Of a stretch of 53,034 bases of DNA, positions 42,559 to 50,572 are shown piece after piece (the first letter of the stretch is position 1; each line of letters begins with the position of its first letter). The DNA comes from Actinobacteria bacterium UBA4426. Lineage in GTDB: Bacteria; Actinomycetota; Actinomycetes; S36-B12. Made by a program: the position numbers and the translations under genes. The stretch covers positions 1-53,034 of the forward strand of contig DGQA01000009.1 in assembly GCA_002390705.1 (NCBI GenBank). The letters are read 5' to 3'. The notes beneath the pieces are model-generated. The model was not told the origin of the DNA, searched no databases, and saw only the letters and a list, made by a program, of their open reading frames with translations.

Positions 42559-43228
42559 TCACACATTGGTATCCGACACCTCGAACTGTTCGCAGACTAA
42601 TGGCGGTTCCAAGTTTTTTGCGTAAATAGGAGACGTAGGTCTCAACAACATTACGGTCAGCAAACTTATCTGTGCCCCACAGTTCATTCAAGATTTGGTC
42701 TTTACTCAAAACCTTGTTGGGGTTTTCCAAGAAGAGTTGCAGAAGACGGAATTCAGTCGCTGAGAGATTAACTTCTTGACCTTCGATGGCTACTAAGTGC
42801 TGTTCAATATCCATTGAGAGCGTACCGCTATTCAAACCCGAAGGCTCTTCTAGTTGGGTAGTGGATCTTTTGAGAACTGCATTAATTCTGAGTGTTAATT
42901 CTTCGATTCCAAAAGGCTTGCGAACAAAGTCGTCGGCACCTAAGTTGAAAGCCTTTTTGATGTCCTCACGGTCAAGGCGCGCGGTAAGAATGATAACCGG
43001 AACCCTATTCCCTGATGATCGTAATTTTTCCAATACGGCGAATCCATCCATGACCGGCATGTTTACGTCGAGCACAATCAAGTCAATGGAATTTTCGCGA
43101 ATCAGATTCAATGCTTGCATGCCGTGGTTGGCAGTAATCGTCTTGATGGTCACCATGCTCAGGGCGTCAACAATTAAATCCCGCACGCCATCTTCGTCAT
43201 CTACCACTAAGACTAAAGGCGATTGCAT
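42548..43228 (-). CDS. OmpR family response regulator
   Basis: A 226-residue two-domain regulator. The receiver has acidic pocket residues DDED (10-13), phosphoacceptor Asp54 in VLDVNMP and the conserved lysine in VRKPFG. The C-terminal winged helix ends with ETYVSYLRKKLG and VRGVGY. It is cotranscribed and coupled with the sensor kinase. A separate gene for a secreted repeat protein lies 92 bases upstream across a hairpin and is a plausible target. Confidence 0.93.
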   Translation of the reverse strand: MQSPLVLVVDDEDGVRDLIVDALSMVTIKTITANHGMQALNLIRENSIDLIVLDVNMPVMDGFAVLEKLRSSGNRVPVIILTARLDREDIKKAFNLGADDFVRKPFGIEELTLRINAVLKRSTTQLEEPSGLNSGTLSMDIEQHLVAIEGQEVNLSATEFRLLQLFLENPNKVLSKDQILNELWGTDKFADRNVVETYVSYLRKKLGTAISLRTVRGVGYQCVSAQ

Positions 43229-43255
43229 ATTTCTACTTTCTGCTCGCTCAACGAC

Positions 43256-43291
43256 TAGAGTGCGGGGAACGTTACTGCTCCCCGCACTCTA
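43256..43291 (-). terminator. Hairpin terminator candidate after the repeat-protein gene
   Basis: Perfect 13-base arms, TAGAGTGCGGGGA and TCCCCGCACTCTA, enclose a ten-base loop between the repeat-protein stop and the response regulator start. There is no U-run; actinobacterial terminators often lack one. Confidence 0.6.
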
Positions 43292-43320
43292 ATGGTTACG
43301 AATCTGACATTTTTCAGAGA

Positions 43321-44043
43321 TTACTCGGAAGCACCTGAGCTTTTGGTGCCGCCAACAGCGCTTTTGATCACTTTGTGCAGCGCCTTTGCCTCCTCGCGAG
43401 TCATGTCACCGGACTCGATCAAGGTCCGCAGGCCACCTTTATTGGAAAGTGCGTCAGCTTGAGCTTGGGTGATCGTCCCGTTAGTGACAAGAGTCTTTAG
43501 GCGATCAGCCCGGTTTTCTTGGCCGACTGACTTGACTGCATCTTTTTTTGTAGTCTTAGCCTTCTCGATTATTGCATCCGCTTGAGTCTGGGTGATTGTT
43601 CCCTTTGCAACGAGTTCGCTCATTACGGAAGCAAATGTTGAGTCTGCGTTTGGCTTATCAGTACCTTTGATCTGCTTGTGCAGCGTCTTTGCCTCTTCGC
43701 GAGTCATGTCACCGGACTTGATCAAGGTCCGCAGGCCACCTTTATTGGAAAGTGCGTCAGCTTGAGCTTGGGTGATCGTCCCGTTAGTGACAAGAGTCTT
43801 TAGGCGATCAGCCCGGTTTTCTTGGTGGGCTAACTTGACTGCATTTTTGACAGTTGTAGCTTGCTCAGATGTCAAAGTGCCATCGGTGACGAGAGCTGCG
43901 ACTGAGCCTTTGCCCCTATCTTTGCCACCTTCTTTATCCGCTGTGCCAACAGCGCTACCCACGCCAGCGAATGCGCCGACAGCGAGTGCGGCTACACCAG
44001 CGCCGGCACCGATTCGGGTAACCCATGTCATATTTTTGCTCAT
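43321..44043 (-). CDS. Secreted or surface repeat protein with recent internal duplication
   Basis: A 240-residue protein with an N-terminal hydrophobic signal or anchor (GAGVAALAVGAFAGVGSAVG, residues 15-34) and then short helical modules of the form LVxxGTITQAQADAL, with basic and acidic linkers. Four such modules are visible (about residues 50, 84, 142 and 185). Residues 74-123 and 175-224 are almost identical. The ATG has AAAGGAG about seven bases upstream. The function is unknown; it looks like a cell-envelope or stress protein. The two-component system downstream, which is in the same direction, may regulate it. Confidence 0.8.
   Translation of the reverse strand: MSKNMTWVTRIGAGAGVAALAVGAFAGVGSAVGTADKEGGKDRGKGSVAALVTDGTLTSEQATTVKNAVKLAHQENRADRLKTLVTNGTITQAQADALSNKGGLRTLIKSGDMTREEAKTLHKQIKGTDKPNADSTFASVMSELVAKGTITQTQADAIIEKAKTTKKDAVKSVGQENRADRLKTLVTNGTITQAQADALSNKGGLRTLIESGDMTREEAKALHKVIKSAVGGTKSSGASE
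43373..43522 (-). repeat. Direct repeat copy 2 within the repeat-protein gene
   Basis: This 150-base unit matches the copy at 43676-43825 at 147 positions, with an offset of exactly 303 bases (101 codons). The three differences are all C/T. Confidence 0.95.
43676..43825 (-). repeat. Direct repeat copy 1 within the repeat-protein gene
   Basis: This is the partner of 43373-43522 (147 of 150 bases identical). The near-identity, including synonymous positions, points to a very recent duplication or gene conversion, and such repeats can recombine to change protein length. Confidence 0.95.
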
Positions 44044-44155
44044 TAGAGCTCCTTTGGATCGGGATGCTGTTTGTGTGCATCTTTTTCTTGAGTAGCCGTA
44101 GAATCACATGCAATCTTGGGAAGACCCTGAGATGGACCTGTGGGTTCGCTGTGAA

Positions 44156-44926
44156 CTAATTCGTGACTATCTGCAATGTAGGTATTCCGGGAGTCAACGT
44201 GTCCAAATCAGCCGTAAATCCCAATTTTGTGAAGAAATCTCCGAGTTTGTCGATCTTAGTGGGAAATTTACCAGAAAAGAGACAGGCTGCCCGCACCAGA
44301 TCGCCTTTTGTGGCTTTGTTGAAATGGGTGACTGGCTTGAGAGCCCCATTGACTTTGGTGAGGACTTTCACGCTCACAATTGGCTGATTCAGATACTTGA
44401 CGGGGGCAAGTTTCTCATAACTGCCGGACCGCAGGTCCAGAATCAATTCATGCTTATTTTTAGCCAGTGCCGCGAGAAGAGCAGTTTTCCAGTAAACGGC
44501 CAGAGGACCGATGGCAGGAATTACTGATCCTCCGCTGAGTCGGTACGCCGGGATCGGATCTGCCGGGGTCACAAAGCCAAAGAGGGCTGAGGAGATCAGG
44601 ATGCTGGAGTCAGCTCGTGCCCGTGCGGGTGCATTCAAGGTGCCGTATCCCAAGTGGTCGTAGAGAACTCCCGTGTAAATCTTGATCGCGGGAGCGCAAT
44701 GTGCCGTCATTAATTCGGCATTAATCGCGAGTAAATTGTTTTGCTTGGGGCCAAGATCGAGCGCCTTTGCGGCAATTTCCGGCTGGTCCGTGCAAAAATT
44801 TTCAAGGGCTTTCATCAAGCTCACGCGCTGCTCACGAAGTTCTGGGAATACCAATTTGGTCGGTGCGAACTTCGACCCTTTGCTTGGCGGGGTTTTGCCC
44901 TCACTCGGTGGCAACAGAAAGATCAC
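44156..44926 (-). CDS. yaaA: Peroxide stress protein YaaA
   Basis: A 256-residue DUF328/YaaA protein, which in E. coli limits intracellular free iron and DNA damage under hydrogen peroxide. The family start MIFLLPPSEGK is intact, followed by YTGVLYDHLGYGTL near residue 84 and LRSGSYEKLAP near residue 165. It diverges from rnpB with 67 bases between them. With the MbfA-like protein and AhpE-type peroxiredoxin, it is the third iron or peroxide-defence gene in the window, though they are not clustered. Confidence 0.9.
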   Translation of the reverse strand: MIFLLPPSEGKTPPSKGSKFAPTKLVFPELREQRVSLMKALENFCTDQPEIAAKALDLGPKQNNLLAINAELMTAHCAPAIKIYTGVLYDHLGYGTLNAPARARADSSILISSALFGFVTPADPIPAYRLSGGSVIPAIGPLAVYWKTALLAALAKNKHELILDLRSGSYEKLAPVKYLNQPIVSVKVLTKVNGALKPVTHFNKATKGDLVRAACLFSGKFPTKIDKLGDFFTKLGFTADLDTLTPGIPTLQIVTN

Positions 44927-44993
44927 TCGTAGAGCCTATTCGGGAAATCGAGCCAGCGATCCCCCCGGACCGCTGACGGCGTAGCCTGTGCCA

Positions 44994-45366
44994 GGAACGA
45001 GTCGGTCGGATGATCGCGGCACGCAAGTGTCGAGGAAAGTCCGGACTTCATAGAGCAGGGTGGTGGGTAACACCCACCCGGAGTGATCCGCGGGAAAGTG
45101 CCACAGAAAACAGACCGCCAAGGGAAGCCTTGGTAAGGGTGAAACGGTGGTGTAAGAGACCACCAGTGGTGCAGGTGACTGCATCAGCTTGGTAAACCCC
45201 ACCCGAAGCAAGGTCAAATGGGTCGGCTTGCCGGCCCAAGCAAACGGGCTGCTCGCCTCATATTTGCTGGTAGACCGCACGAGGCTGCTGGTAACAGCAG
45301 TCCCAGATGGATGATCATCATCTGTTAACTCAGATACAGGATCCGGCTTACAGACCGGCTCGTTCC
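44994..45366 (+). ncRNA. rnpB: RNase P RNA, bacterial type A
   Basis: The ribozyme subunit of RNase P, which trims tRNA 5' ends. The conserved 5' block CGAGGAAAGTCCGGAC lies near 45030, the core GTGCCACAGAAAACAGACCG near 45100, and the 3' block ATCCGGCTTACAGACCG near 45341. The P1 helix pairs GGAACGAGTCGGTC with GACCGGCTCGTTCC, which sets the ends. Confidence 0.96.
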
Positions 45367-45446
45367 CTTCTTCCCCGCACTGCGCTCAACTGGAATTGAT
45401 TCTAGTGAGGTGATTACATCAGAGAAAGGTCTTCGCGGGACTGCCG

Positions 45447-45698
45447 ATGCCAATGCCAATGCCAATGTCGGGGTACGGGAGGCAGTACGAACTGTCCCGA
45501 CTCAACAAAATCAAGAGCATGGCCCAGTTAGGCGCCTGGTTGCTTGGTGTCGCTGGAATCATAACAATTGTTTTACATGGTTTTATGGTGGGGGATTCGA
45601 CGGGAACCATGATCTTTGGGATTCTTGCAGCTTTTTGTGCAGTACGTGATGCAGTTTCGGTGGGCCGGTTAGACAATGGCGGCTGTTTAAGGTCTTGA
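45447..45698 (+). CDS. Small membrane protein with repeated ATGCCA start region
   Basis: An 83-residue protein with two hydrophobic segments (AWLLGVAGIITIVLHGFMVG and MIFGILAAFCAVRDAV). It opens with the hexamer ATGCCA three times and then ATGTCG, encoding Met-Pro-Met-Pro-Met-Pro-Met-Ser, so four in-frame ATG codons compete (45447, 45453, 45459, 45465). AAAGG lies upstream but not at an ideal distance. It begins about 80 bases after rnpB. I do not recognise the family. Confidence 0.5.
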   Translation: MPMPMPMSGYGRQYELSRLNKIKSMAQLGAWLLGVAGIITIVLHGFMVGDSTGTMIFGILAAFCAVRDAVSVGRLDNGGCLRS

Positions 45699-45828
45699 GG
45701 CCAGCGAGCAAGGCTGACCCACATGCAGGGCTCAAAACAAACTATCGGTGCAACCTGGGGAAAACGGCCGAGGGGTAGATTAAAACCCTTGAAATGTGGA
45801 AAGCAAACTTTTAGGGCACAATGAGGAC

Positions 45829-46401
45829 GTGCCCAAAATTAGTGCCCCGAGTATCGCCGAACACCGTGAAGCACGGCGTGATGCGCTTTTGGTAGCCGCT
45901 ACACAGCTTATGCTCTCGGGAACTCCGTTCACGGTTGCCCAGGTTGCATCTGAAGTCGGGCTCTCTCGCTCCGCGGTGTACGAGTATTACGCGAGCGCCG
46001 CAGACCTTATTGCCGACGTCCTCGTCGACGAAATGGCTCTCTGGGTGGATGAAATATCACCGATGGTGGAAGCGGAAAGTGAGCCACTTGCCCGAATCGA
46101 AACGTGGGTGCGTGGCGTCCTGGGATACGTGAAAGATGGACGCCATGTTCTGGTGAAATCTGCCGGGTCTGTCGAATTGCCAGAGGCCCGCAGAGTGCAG
46201 GTAACGTCTATGCACCGCGAACTAGTAGCACCACTTGTCCAGGCGCTCACCGAGCTAGAAGTTCCCGACATTCGTCAGTATTCGGCTTTTTGTTGGGGAG
46301 TTCTTGACAGTGCAATTATGCGCGTTGAATCACAAGGTTGTGATGCGGTCGCCGAGGGCGATGCCGTCATGGTCTTTATCACTTCTGGTGTGGGTAAATA
46401 A
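45829..46401 (+). CDS. TetR family transcriptional regulator
   Basis: A 190-residue regulator. The helix-turn-helix lies at about residues 15-60, with FTVAQVASEVGLSRSAVYEYY. The C-terminal domain is variable. I prefer the GTG at 45829, which is preceded by GAGGA; a GTG at 45796 would add eleven residues. It stands alone between a small membrane gene and the heme locus and is closed by a strong terminator. No target is evident; the heme genes are one candidate because they are nearest. Confidence 0.85.
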   Translation: MPKISAPSIAEHREARRDALLVAATQLMLSGTPFTVAQVASEVGLSRSAVYEYYASAADLIADVLVDEMALWVDEISPMVEAESEPLARIETWVRGVLGYVKDGRHVLVKSAGSVELPEARRVQVTSMHRELVAPLVQALTELEVPDIRQYSAFCWGVLDSAIMRVESQGCDAVAEGDAVMVFITSGVGK

Positions 46402-46404
46402 TGA

Positions 46405-46444
46405 ATAAAGGGGGTGCAGCGCATCAGCGCTGCACCCCCTTTAT
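46405..46444. terminator. Bidirectional hairpin terminator
   Basis: Perfect 18-base arms (ATAAAGGGGGTGCAGCGC and its complement) flank an ATCA loop. It separates the TetR gene on the plus strand from the end of the minus-strand secreted-protein gene. The U-run is only three long. Confidence 0.85.
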
Positions 46445-46456
46445 CAGTTCGTTCGA

Positions 46457-47230
46457 TTAACCCAACTTGAAAGTGCGGGTTGCGACTAGTGGCTTGAAGT
46501 TACGACCGCCTGTTGTCACAATCGTGAGTGTGCAGGTTCCTGTGTCGGCGAGTGCGGTGATCTTGCCATCTCGCACAGAACAGTTGTCGGCCGTGATTGA
46601 CGGCGTCACACCTGATCGTGTGGTCGCACTAAAAGCCCGACCATTTTGGGTGATCTTGGAGCCGGACTTGGGGCGAAACTTGACCTTATCCGTCTTACGA
46701 TCTGTGCGAACAGACTTGAAGACCGTGGGAAAAACGCGAAGGTAATTGGGATTGGCACTCTCACGTCCAGCGCCAAGAATGTATACGGCGCAGGCCCCCA
46801 AACCTGGTGCGGCTTCGGCGCGACAGTCAACAGACTGATTCGCACTCGTTCCGGTTTGTGGGTTCGGATTAGTTCCATAAAATTCGCCGTTTACTTTGAT
46901 TTTTGCCGCCACGCTGGCCCGATCCGCAGCCGTTGCCGGGATGTAGACGAGTGAATCAGTGGAGCTATCGCACAGGGTTGGAGCAGATCGGGGATTCATC
47001 GGCACAGCGCAATGCAGCGCATAGAGTCCGACATTGGCAGGCAAGTTCGTGACCACAACTGGTTGGACGGATCTCGTTTCCAAGGCGGCTAGTGAGGTCA
47101 TGTTGTTATAACCGGCAACCGTTGCGTTGAAAGTACCTTCAGCGTGAGCGGGAGCGACTGCGGTTGCACAGACAAGTCCTAGCGCAACTATCGAGGCCAC
47201 TAGGTTCCCTAGTTTTTTCTTGTTGAGCAT
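46457..47230 (-). CDS. Secreted protein of the heme-locus surface type, unknown function
   Basis: A 257-residue secreted protein. The signal peptide (KKKLGNLVASIVALGLVCA...APAHAEG) is cleaved near residue 30. The mature part has a beta-rich domain with VGLYALHCAVP and paired cysteines, like the partner gene upstream, and a C-terminal bacterial-Ig-like segment (SGVTPSITADNCSV...DTGTCTLTI). AAAGGAG lies six bases before the ATG. It follows the 175-residue secreted gene by 22 bases. Both diverge from an hmuTUV-like transporter, so a surface role in heme capture is inferred, not shown. Confidence 0.72.
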   Translation of the reverse strand: MLNKKKLGNLVASIVALGLVCATAVAPAHAEGTFNATVAGYNNMTSLAALETRSVQPVVVTNLPANVGLYALHCAVPMNPRSAPTLCDSSTDSLVYIPATAADRASVAAKIKVNGEFYGTNPNPQTGTSANQSVDCRAEAAPGLGACAVYILGAGRESANPNYLRVFPTVFKSVRTDRKTDKVKFRPKSGSKITQNGRAFSATTRSGVTPSITADNCSVRDGKITALADTGTCTLTIVTTGGRNFKPLVATRTFKLG

Positions 47231-47252
47231 TTTTCTCCTTTTATCTATTTAT

Positions 47253-47780
47253 CTATGTGAATGAAACGGGAATATATAGATCGGCACCACGGAATGAAGG
47301 CTTCGTGTGATCTGCGCGGGTCACGATTGAACATGAAACATTCCTGCAGTCGATCTTGCCGATTTTGGGGCTGACCGTCAGCGTCACTGAAAATTTTCCG
47401 CGCTTACGAAATGGAATAGCAAGTGAGGATCCGTACGGAGGAGGATTTGAGGAAATCCAGGCTGATGCCGAATCGCTGGCGGTCAGGTTGACCCCACCAC
47501 CGCAGGGTCCGGGTGGCGTGGTTGCACCCTTCGTGGGAGTAACACACAAAGCAACATAGATGCCAATGCGTCGATCAAAACCTTTTCCTCGCACTCTAAT
47601 TCGGGCACCCGTTGCGGTCAGGTTCTTTGTTGGCTTTACGGAGAGTGCCGTATCGCCGCTTCTCGTGACTTTGGTGGGTACAGATGCTGCGCTCACTGAA
47701 GTCGTGCTCGCAGGAATCACCAATGCCACACACACCAGTGGAGTGAGGGCGGCGCGAATAAGGCCTGTTGATCTGTTCAC
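47253..47780 (-). CDS. Secreted neocarzinostatin/HtaA-associated beta-sandwich protein
   Basis: A 175-residue secreted protein. The signal peptide runs to about residue 31 (VSAAS). The mature domain reads like the single-domain beta-sandwich found in neocarzinostatin-type and actinobacterial heme-locus proteins: LTATGARIRVRGKGFDRRIGIYVALC, WISSNPPPYG, then a DCRNVSCSIVTRADH segment with paired cysteines and a closing VPVSF-like strand. It is first in a two-gene minus-strand unit and diverges from the HmuT-like gene across about 100 bases. Confidence 0.75.
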   Translation of the reverse strand: MNRSTGLIRAALTPLVCVALVIPASTTSVSAASVPTKVTRSGDTALSVKPTKNLTATGARIRVRGKGFDRRIGIYVALCVTPTKGATTPPGPCGGGVNLTASDSASAWISSNPPPYGSSLAIPFRKRGKFSVTLTVSPKIGKIDCRNVSCSIVTRADHTKPSFRGADLYIPVSFT

Positions 47781-47830
47781 TTAATAAACGTTAGGCAAGA
47801 AAAAAGGAGCCCGCCTGACACACTGTCGGC

Positions 47831-47855
47831 CGTTCCCGACGACGTGCCGGGAACG
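47831..47855. promoter_or_regulatory. Inverted repeat in the divergent heme-locus promoter
   Basis: CGTTCCCG and CGGGAACG, perfect eight-base arms, are separated by nine bases. The site lies 28 bases before the HmuT-like ATG (47884) and 50 bases before the divergent secreted-protein start (47780). It would overlap the -35 region if AATAAT at 47872-47877, six bases before the ATG, is the -10. It is not a DtxR-type sequence. Confidence 0.5.
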
Positions 47856-47883
47856 CAATCGCTCTTGCCTCAATAATGTACTT

Positions 47884-48840
47884 ATGAAGAAGTTGGGATT
47901 CGTGATAGCTGGGATGGCAGCTATTGTGCTGAGTGGGTGTTCATCCGTTGTCGACAATTCAGTGGCCAGCGATAACAGTGTGCTTGAAATCGTAAGACCA
48001 ATTTCGATCTCCCAGGAAGACGTCGCAGCTCCGGCACCATTTTCGGTTCCGTGGCCGGTGTCTTCAGCACAAAGAATTGTGTCGCTCGCAAATGGATCAG
48101 GCGAGGTGATTGTTGCCCTAGGAGGAGCGAGGCAGATTGTCGGCCGCGATGAAACAACTATTTCCCCGGAAATAGTTGACGCACCAATTGTGACCAGTGG
48201 GCATGAAATTAATGCGGAAAGCGTGCTGGCTCTCACACCCGATCTGCTGGTAATTGACGCCTCTAGTGGGCCGCAGGAGGCAATCGAGTTGATCAAGGGA
48301 GCCGGAGTCCCCGTCGTTGAGGTGCCCGAAGCTTGGAACCTTGCCGACATTAACGCGAAGATAAGAGCAATTGGTGTGGCGATTGGAGCCCCGGTTGAGG
48401 CTATCGACTACGTCACGGCATTGACCTCTGGAACGCAAGATTTTTCACTTGGTTCATCTCCCAAAGTTGCATTTCTGTATCTACGGGGCACATCGGCCAT
48501 CTACCTTTTGGGCGGCGTTGGTTCAGGAGCAGATTCCATGATCAGTCAAGCGGGTGGGGTTGATGTTGGGGCGCAGGCCCAGTTGGGTCCTTTCACACCA
48601 TTAACGGCAGAAGAGATTGTGGAACTTGATCCTGAAGTGTTGCTCGTCATGACAAAAGGTTTGGAATCAGTTGGCGGGATTGATGGACTACTGAAATTGC
48701 CTGGCATCGCACAAACCAAGGCTGCGTCAACCCGAGCTGTGATTGCCGTTGATGACACCCTGCTCCTTTCATTTGGCCCACGAACAGGGGAAACCGTTTT
48801 CGCATTGCATAACGCATTTTTAGAACTGATTGCACCGTGA
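47884..48840 (+). CDS. hmuT: Heme ABC transporter substrate-binding lipoprotein, HmuT-like
   Basis: A 318-residue lipoprotein with lipobox VLSGCSS (Cys19). It has the two-lobed cluster A-II binding-protein fold: RIVSLANGSGEVIVALGG near residue 64, ALTPDLLVIDAS near residue 117 and ELDPEVLLVMTKGLESVGGIDG near residue 248, a stretch typical of HmuT-type heme-binding proteins rather than BtuF. Probably leaderless. It is the first gene of a three-gene operon with a FecCD permease and an ATPase. Heme is the likely ligand; a siderophore is possible. Confidence 0.82.
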   Translation: MKKLGFVIAGMAAIVLSGCSSVVDNSVASDNSVLEIVRPISISQEDVAAPAPFSVPWPVSSAQRIVSLANGSGEVIVALGGARQIVGRDETTISPEIVDAPIVTSGHEINAESVLALTPDLLVIDASSGPQEAIELIKGAGVPVVEVPEAWNLADINAKIRAIGVAIGAPVEAIDYVTALTSGTQDFSLGSSPKVAFLYLRGTSAIYLLGGVGSGADSMISQAGGVDVGAQAQLGPFTPLTAEEIVELDPEVLLVMTKGLESVGGIDGLLKLPGIAQTKAASTRAVIAVDDTLLLSFGPRTGETVFALHNAFLELIAP

Positions 48841-49802
48841 AAAATCCTGGTAGATCGTGGATTGTTGGAATAGCCCTATTCATCACCTTGTCGGTACTCA
48901 TCGCCGTTTCACTAAACTTTGGTGCCGCAAGTACAGACTCCGTCGTGATCTGGAACATCAGGCTCCCGCGAACAATTGCCGCAACCTTGGTGGGGGTCGG
49001 ATTAGCTAGTGCGGGAGTGCTGCTCCAAGGTTCGTTACGAAACCCGCTCGCTGATCCCGCGCTAGTTGGAGTCTCGGCCGGGGCAGCCCTAGGGGCAGTG
49101 CTAGGCGCTGCGATTGGTTTGCCATTTAATTCGATTGGTGTAACGAGTGTCGCTGTTGTCACTTCGAGCATCGCAATGGCATTTGTCCTATGGGTTTCTC
49201 GGAGTAATGGCCGGATTGAGGTGGTCACGGTCTTGCTCTCCGGAATTGCTGTGAGTGCATTTGGGGCAGCCGCGATGTCGATTATTATTAATTCGGCGAG
49301 TAATGCGGCCGGCACCCGCTCAGTGAGTTTTTGGACAACCGGATCGTTTTCATTAAGCAATTGGTCTGGGGTTAATGCAATGTGGCCGGCAATTGCGATT
49401 GGGATGGTTCTCGCGTTCTTTCTCGCTCCATCATTGGATTTACTTGCTCTGGGTGATGAGGGCGCCCATGCCAGCGGGGTAGCCGTGTCTCGAGTGCGGG
49501 CGTTAGCACTACTGGCTGCCGTTTTGCTGACGGCGGCCGGAGTCGCAGTTGTGGGTGTCATCGCATTCGTAGGGCTTGTGGTCCCGCACGCGGTCCGGCT
49601 TGTCATTGGACCGAGTCACCGGCAGTTACTCGTGGTGAGTGCCGTAGGTGGCGCCGTAGTGCTGCTGCTGGCGGACACAATCGCGCGATTGGCCTTAAGT
49701 CCCATTGAAATTCCGGTCGGCAGCGTGACGGCGATCGTGGGCGCGCCGGTCTTTTTCGTCATGCTGGGTCGGGCACGCAACAGGCAAGGGGGTTGGGCAT
49801 GA
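48837..49802 (+). CDS. hmuU: Heme-type ABC transporter permease (FecCD family)
   Basis: A 321-residue membrane permease with about nine to ten helices. Family motifs are RLPRTIAATLVGVGLASAG near residue 42, LQGSLRNPLADPALVGVSAGA (63-83) and the conserved GVIAFVGLVVPH near residue 240. It starts with GTG overlapping the binding-protein stop by four bases. It works with the HmuT-like lipoprotein and the downstream ATPase. Confidence 0.88.
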   Translation: MKNPGRSWIVGIALFITLSVLIAVSLNFGAASTDSVVIWNIRLPRTIAATLVGVGLASAGVLLQGSLRNPLADPALVGVSAGAALGAVLGAAIGLPFNSIGVTSVAVVTSSIAMAFVLWVSRSNGRIEVVTVLLSGIAVSAFGAAAMSIIINSASNAAGTRSVSFWTTGSFSLSNWSGVNAMWPAIAIGMVLAFFLAPSLDLLALGDEGAHASGVAVSRVRALALLAAVLLTAAGVAVVGVIAFVGLVVPHAVRLVIGPSHRQLLVVSAVGGAVVLLLADTIARLALSPIEIPVGSVTAIVGAPVFFVMLGRARNRQGGWA

Positions 49803-50572
49803 TCCTGGTCGCGAAAAAGTGCACTGTGTCGGGGGAAAGTGGTCAATTTCGTCTTGACCGGGTAGATGTGGCAGTCGGACAAGGGGAAATGCACGCCGTG
49901 ATCGGTCCCAATGGGGCGGGCAAGTCAACTCTTATGGGAATTCTTAGCGGGATAATTACCCCAGATTCTGGAACGGTGGAGCTTATGGATTCGCCGTTGG
50001 GTGATCTCAGTGTCCGGGAGTTGGCCCGCTCGCGGGCGGTGCTGGGTCAAGAGCTCGCGGTTTCCTTTGGTTTCACTGTCGCTGAAGTAGTTGCATGGGG
50101 TCGCGCTCCGTGGCGCGGAACTAAGGAGGCGAGCAGCGATCAAGAAAAAATTGAGCTGGCAATTCGTGTTGCCGAAATCGCACTCTTATGTGATCGCAGG
50201 ATCAACCAGCTATCGGGAGGCGAGCGAAAACGCGTACACATTGCGCGGGTAATTGCCCAAGACTGCCCACTGATGTTTTTTGACGAACCTGATTCTGATC
50301 TCGATTTGGTCGGTACCCAGCAACTGGATGAAACACTGCGCACTTTGCACCAGGGGGGCCGCACGCTGGTGGTCAGCAGTCACAATCTGTCGTGGATTTC
50401 GGGGCTCTCTACCCACGTGACTCTGATGGGTGAGCACGAGGTCGTTGCAGCCGGGCCCGTGAGAAAAGTTTTTACGCCGGAACTGTTGTCTCAGGCGTAT
50501 CAGACAAAAATTAGTGTGACTTGGTCAACTGATGCGCGCGGTCATGAGTTTGCAATCTGTACGTCGAGCTAG
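49799..50572 (+). CDS. hmuV: Heme-type ABC transporter ATPase
   Basis: A 257-residue ATPase with Walker A GPNGAGKST, signature LSGGERKRVHIARV and Walker B CPLMFFDEPDSDLD, followed by the switch SSHNLSW. I chose the ATG at 49799, which overlaps the permease stop (ATGA) and has AAGGGGG upstream, over a TTG six bases earlier. It completes the probable heme importer. Its last four bases overlap the end of the convergent MarR gene. Confidence 0.88.
   Translation: MILVAKKCTVSGESGQFRLDRVDVAVGQGEMHAVIGPNGAGKSTLMGILSGIITPDSGTVELMDSPLGDLSVRELARSRAVLGQELAVSFGFTVAEVVAWGRAPWRGTKEASSDQEKIELAIRVAEIALLCDRRINQLSGGERKRVHIARVIAQDCPLMFFDEPDSDLDLVGTQQLDETLRTLHQGGRTLVVSSHNLSWISGLSTHVTLMGEHEVVAAGPVRKVFTPELLSQAYQTKISVTWSTDARGHEFAICTSS

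Noticed and set aside
43373..43825. CRISPR or mobile-element interpretation of the 150-bp repeats
   Set aside because: There are only two copies, inside one reading frame at a codon-multiple offset, with no terminal inverted repeats or transposase, so an internal gene duplication explains them.
47791..47871. TTAGGCAAG and CTTGCCTCAA as a DtxR/IdeR-type iron box
   Set aside because: The halves are about 60 bases apart and do not form the 19-base TTAGGTTAGCCTAACCTAA-like box.
48647..49606. Long minus-strand open frame of 319 codons
   Set aside because: It is antisense to the FecCD permease and shows Ala/Thr-rich shadow composition with no recognisable domain.
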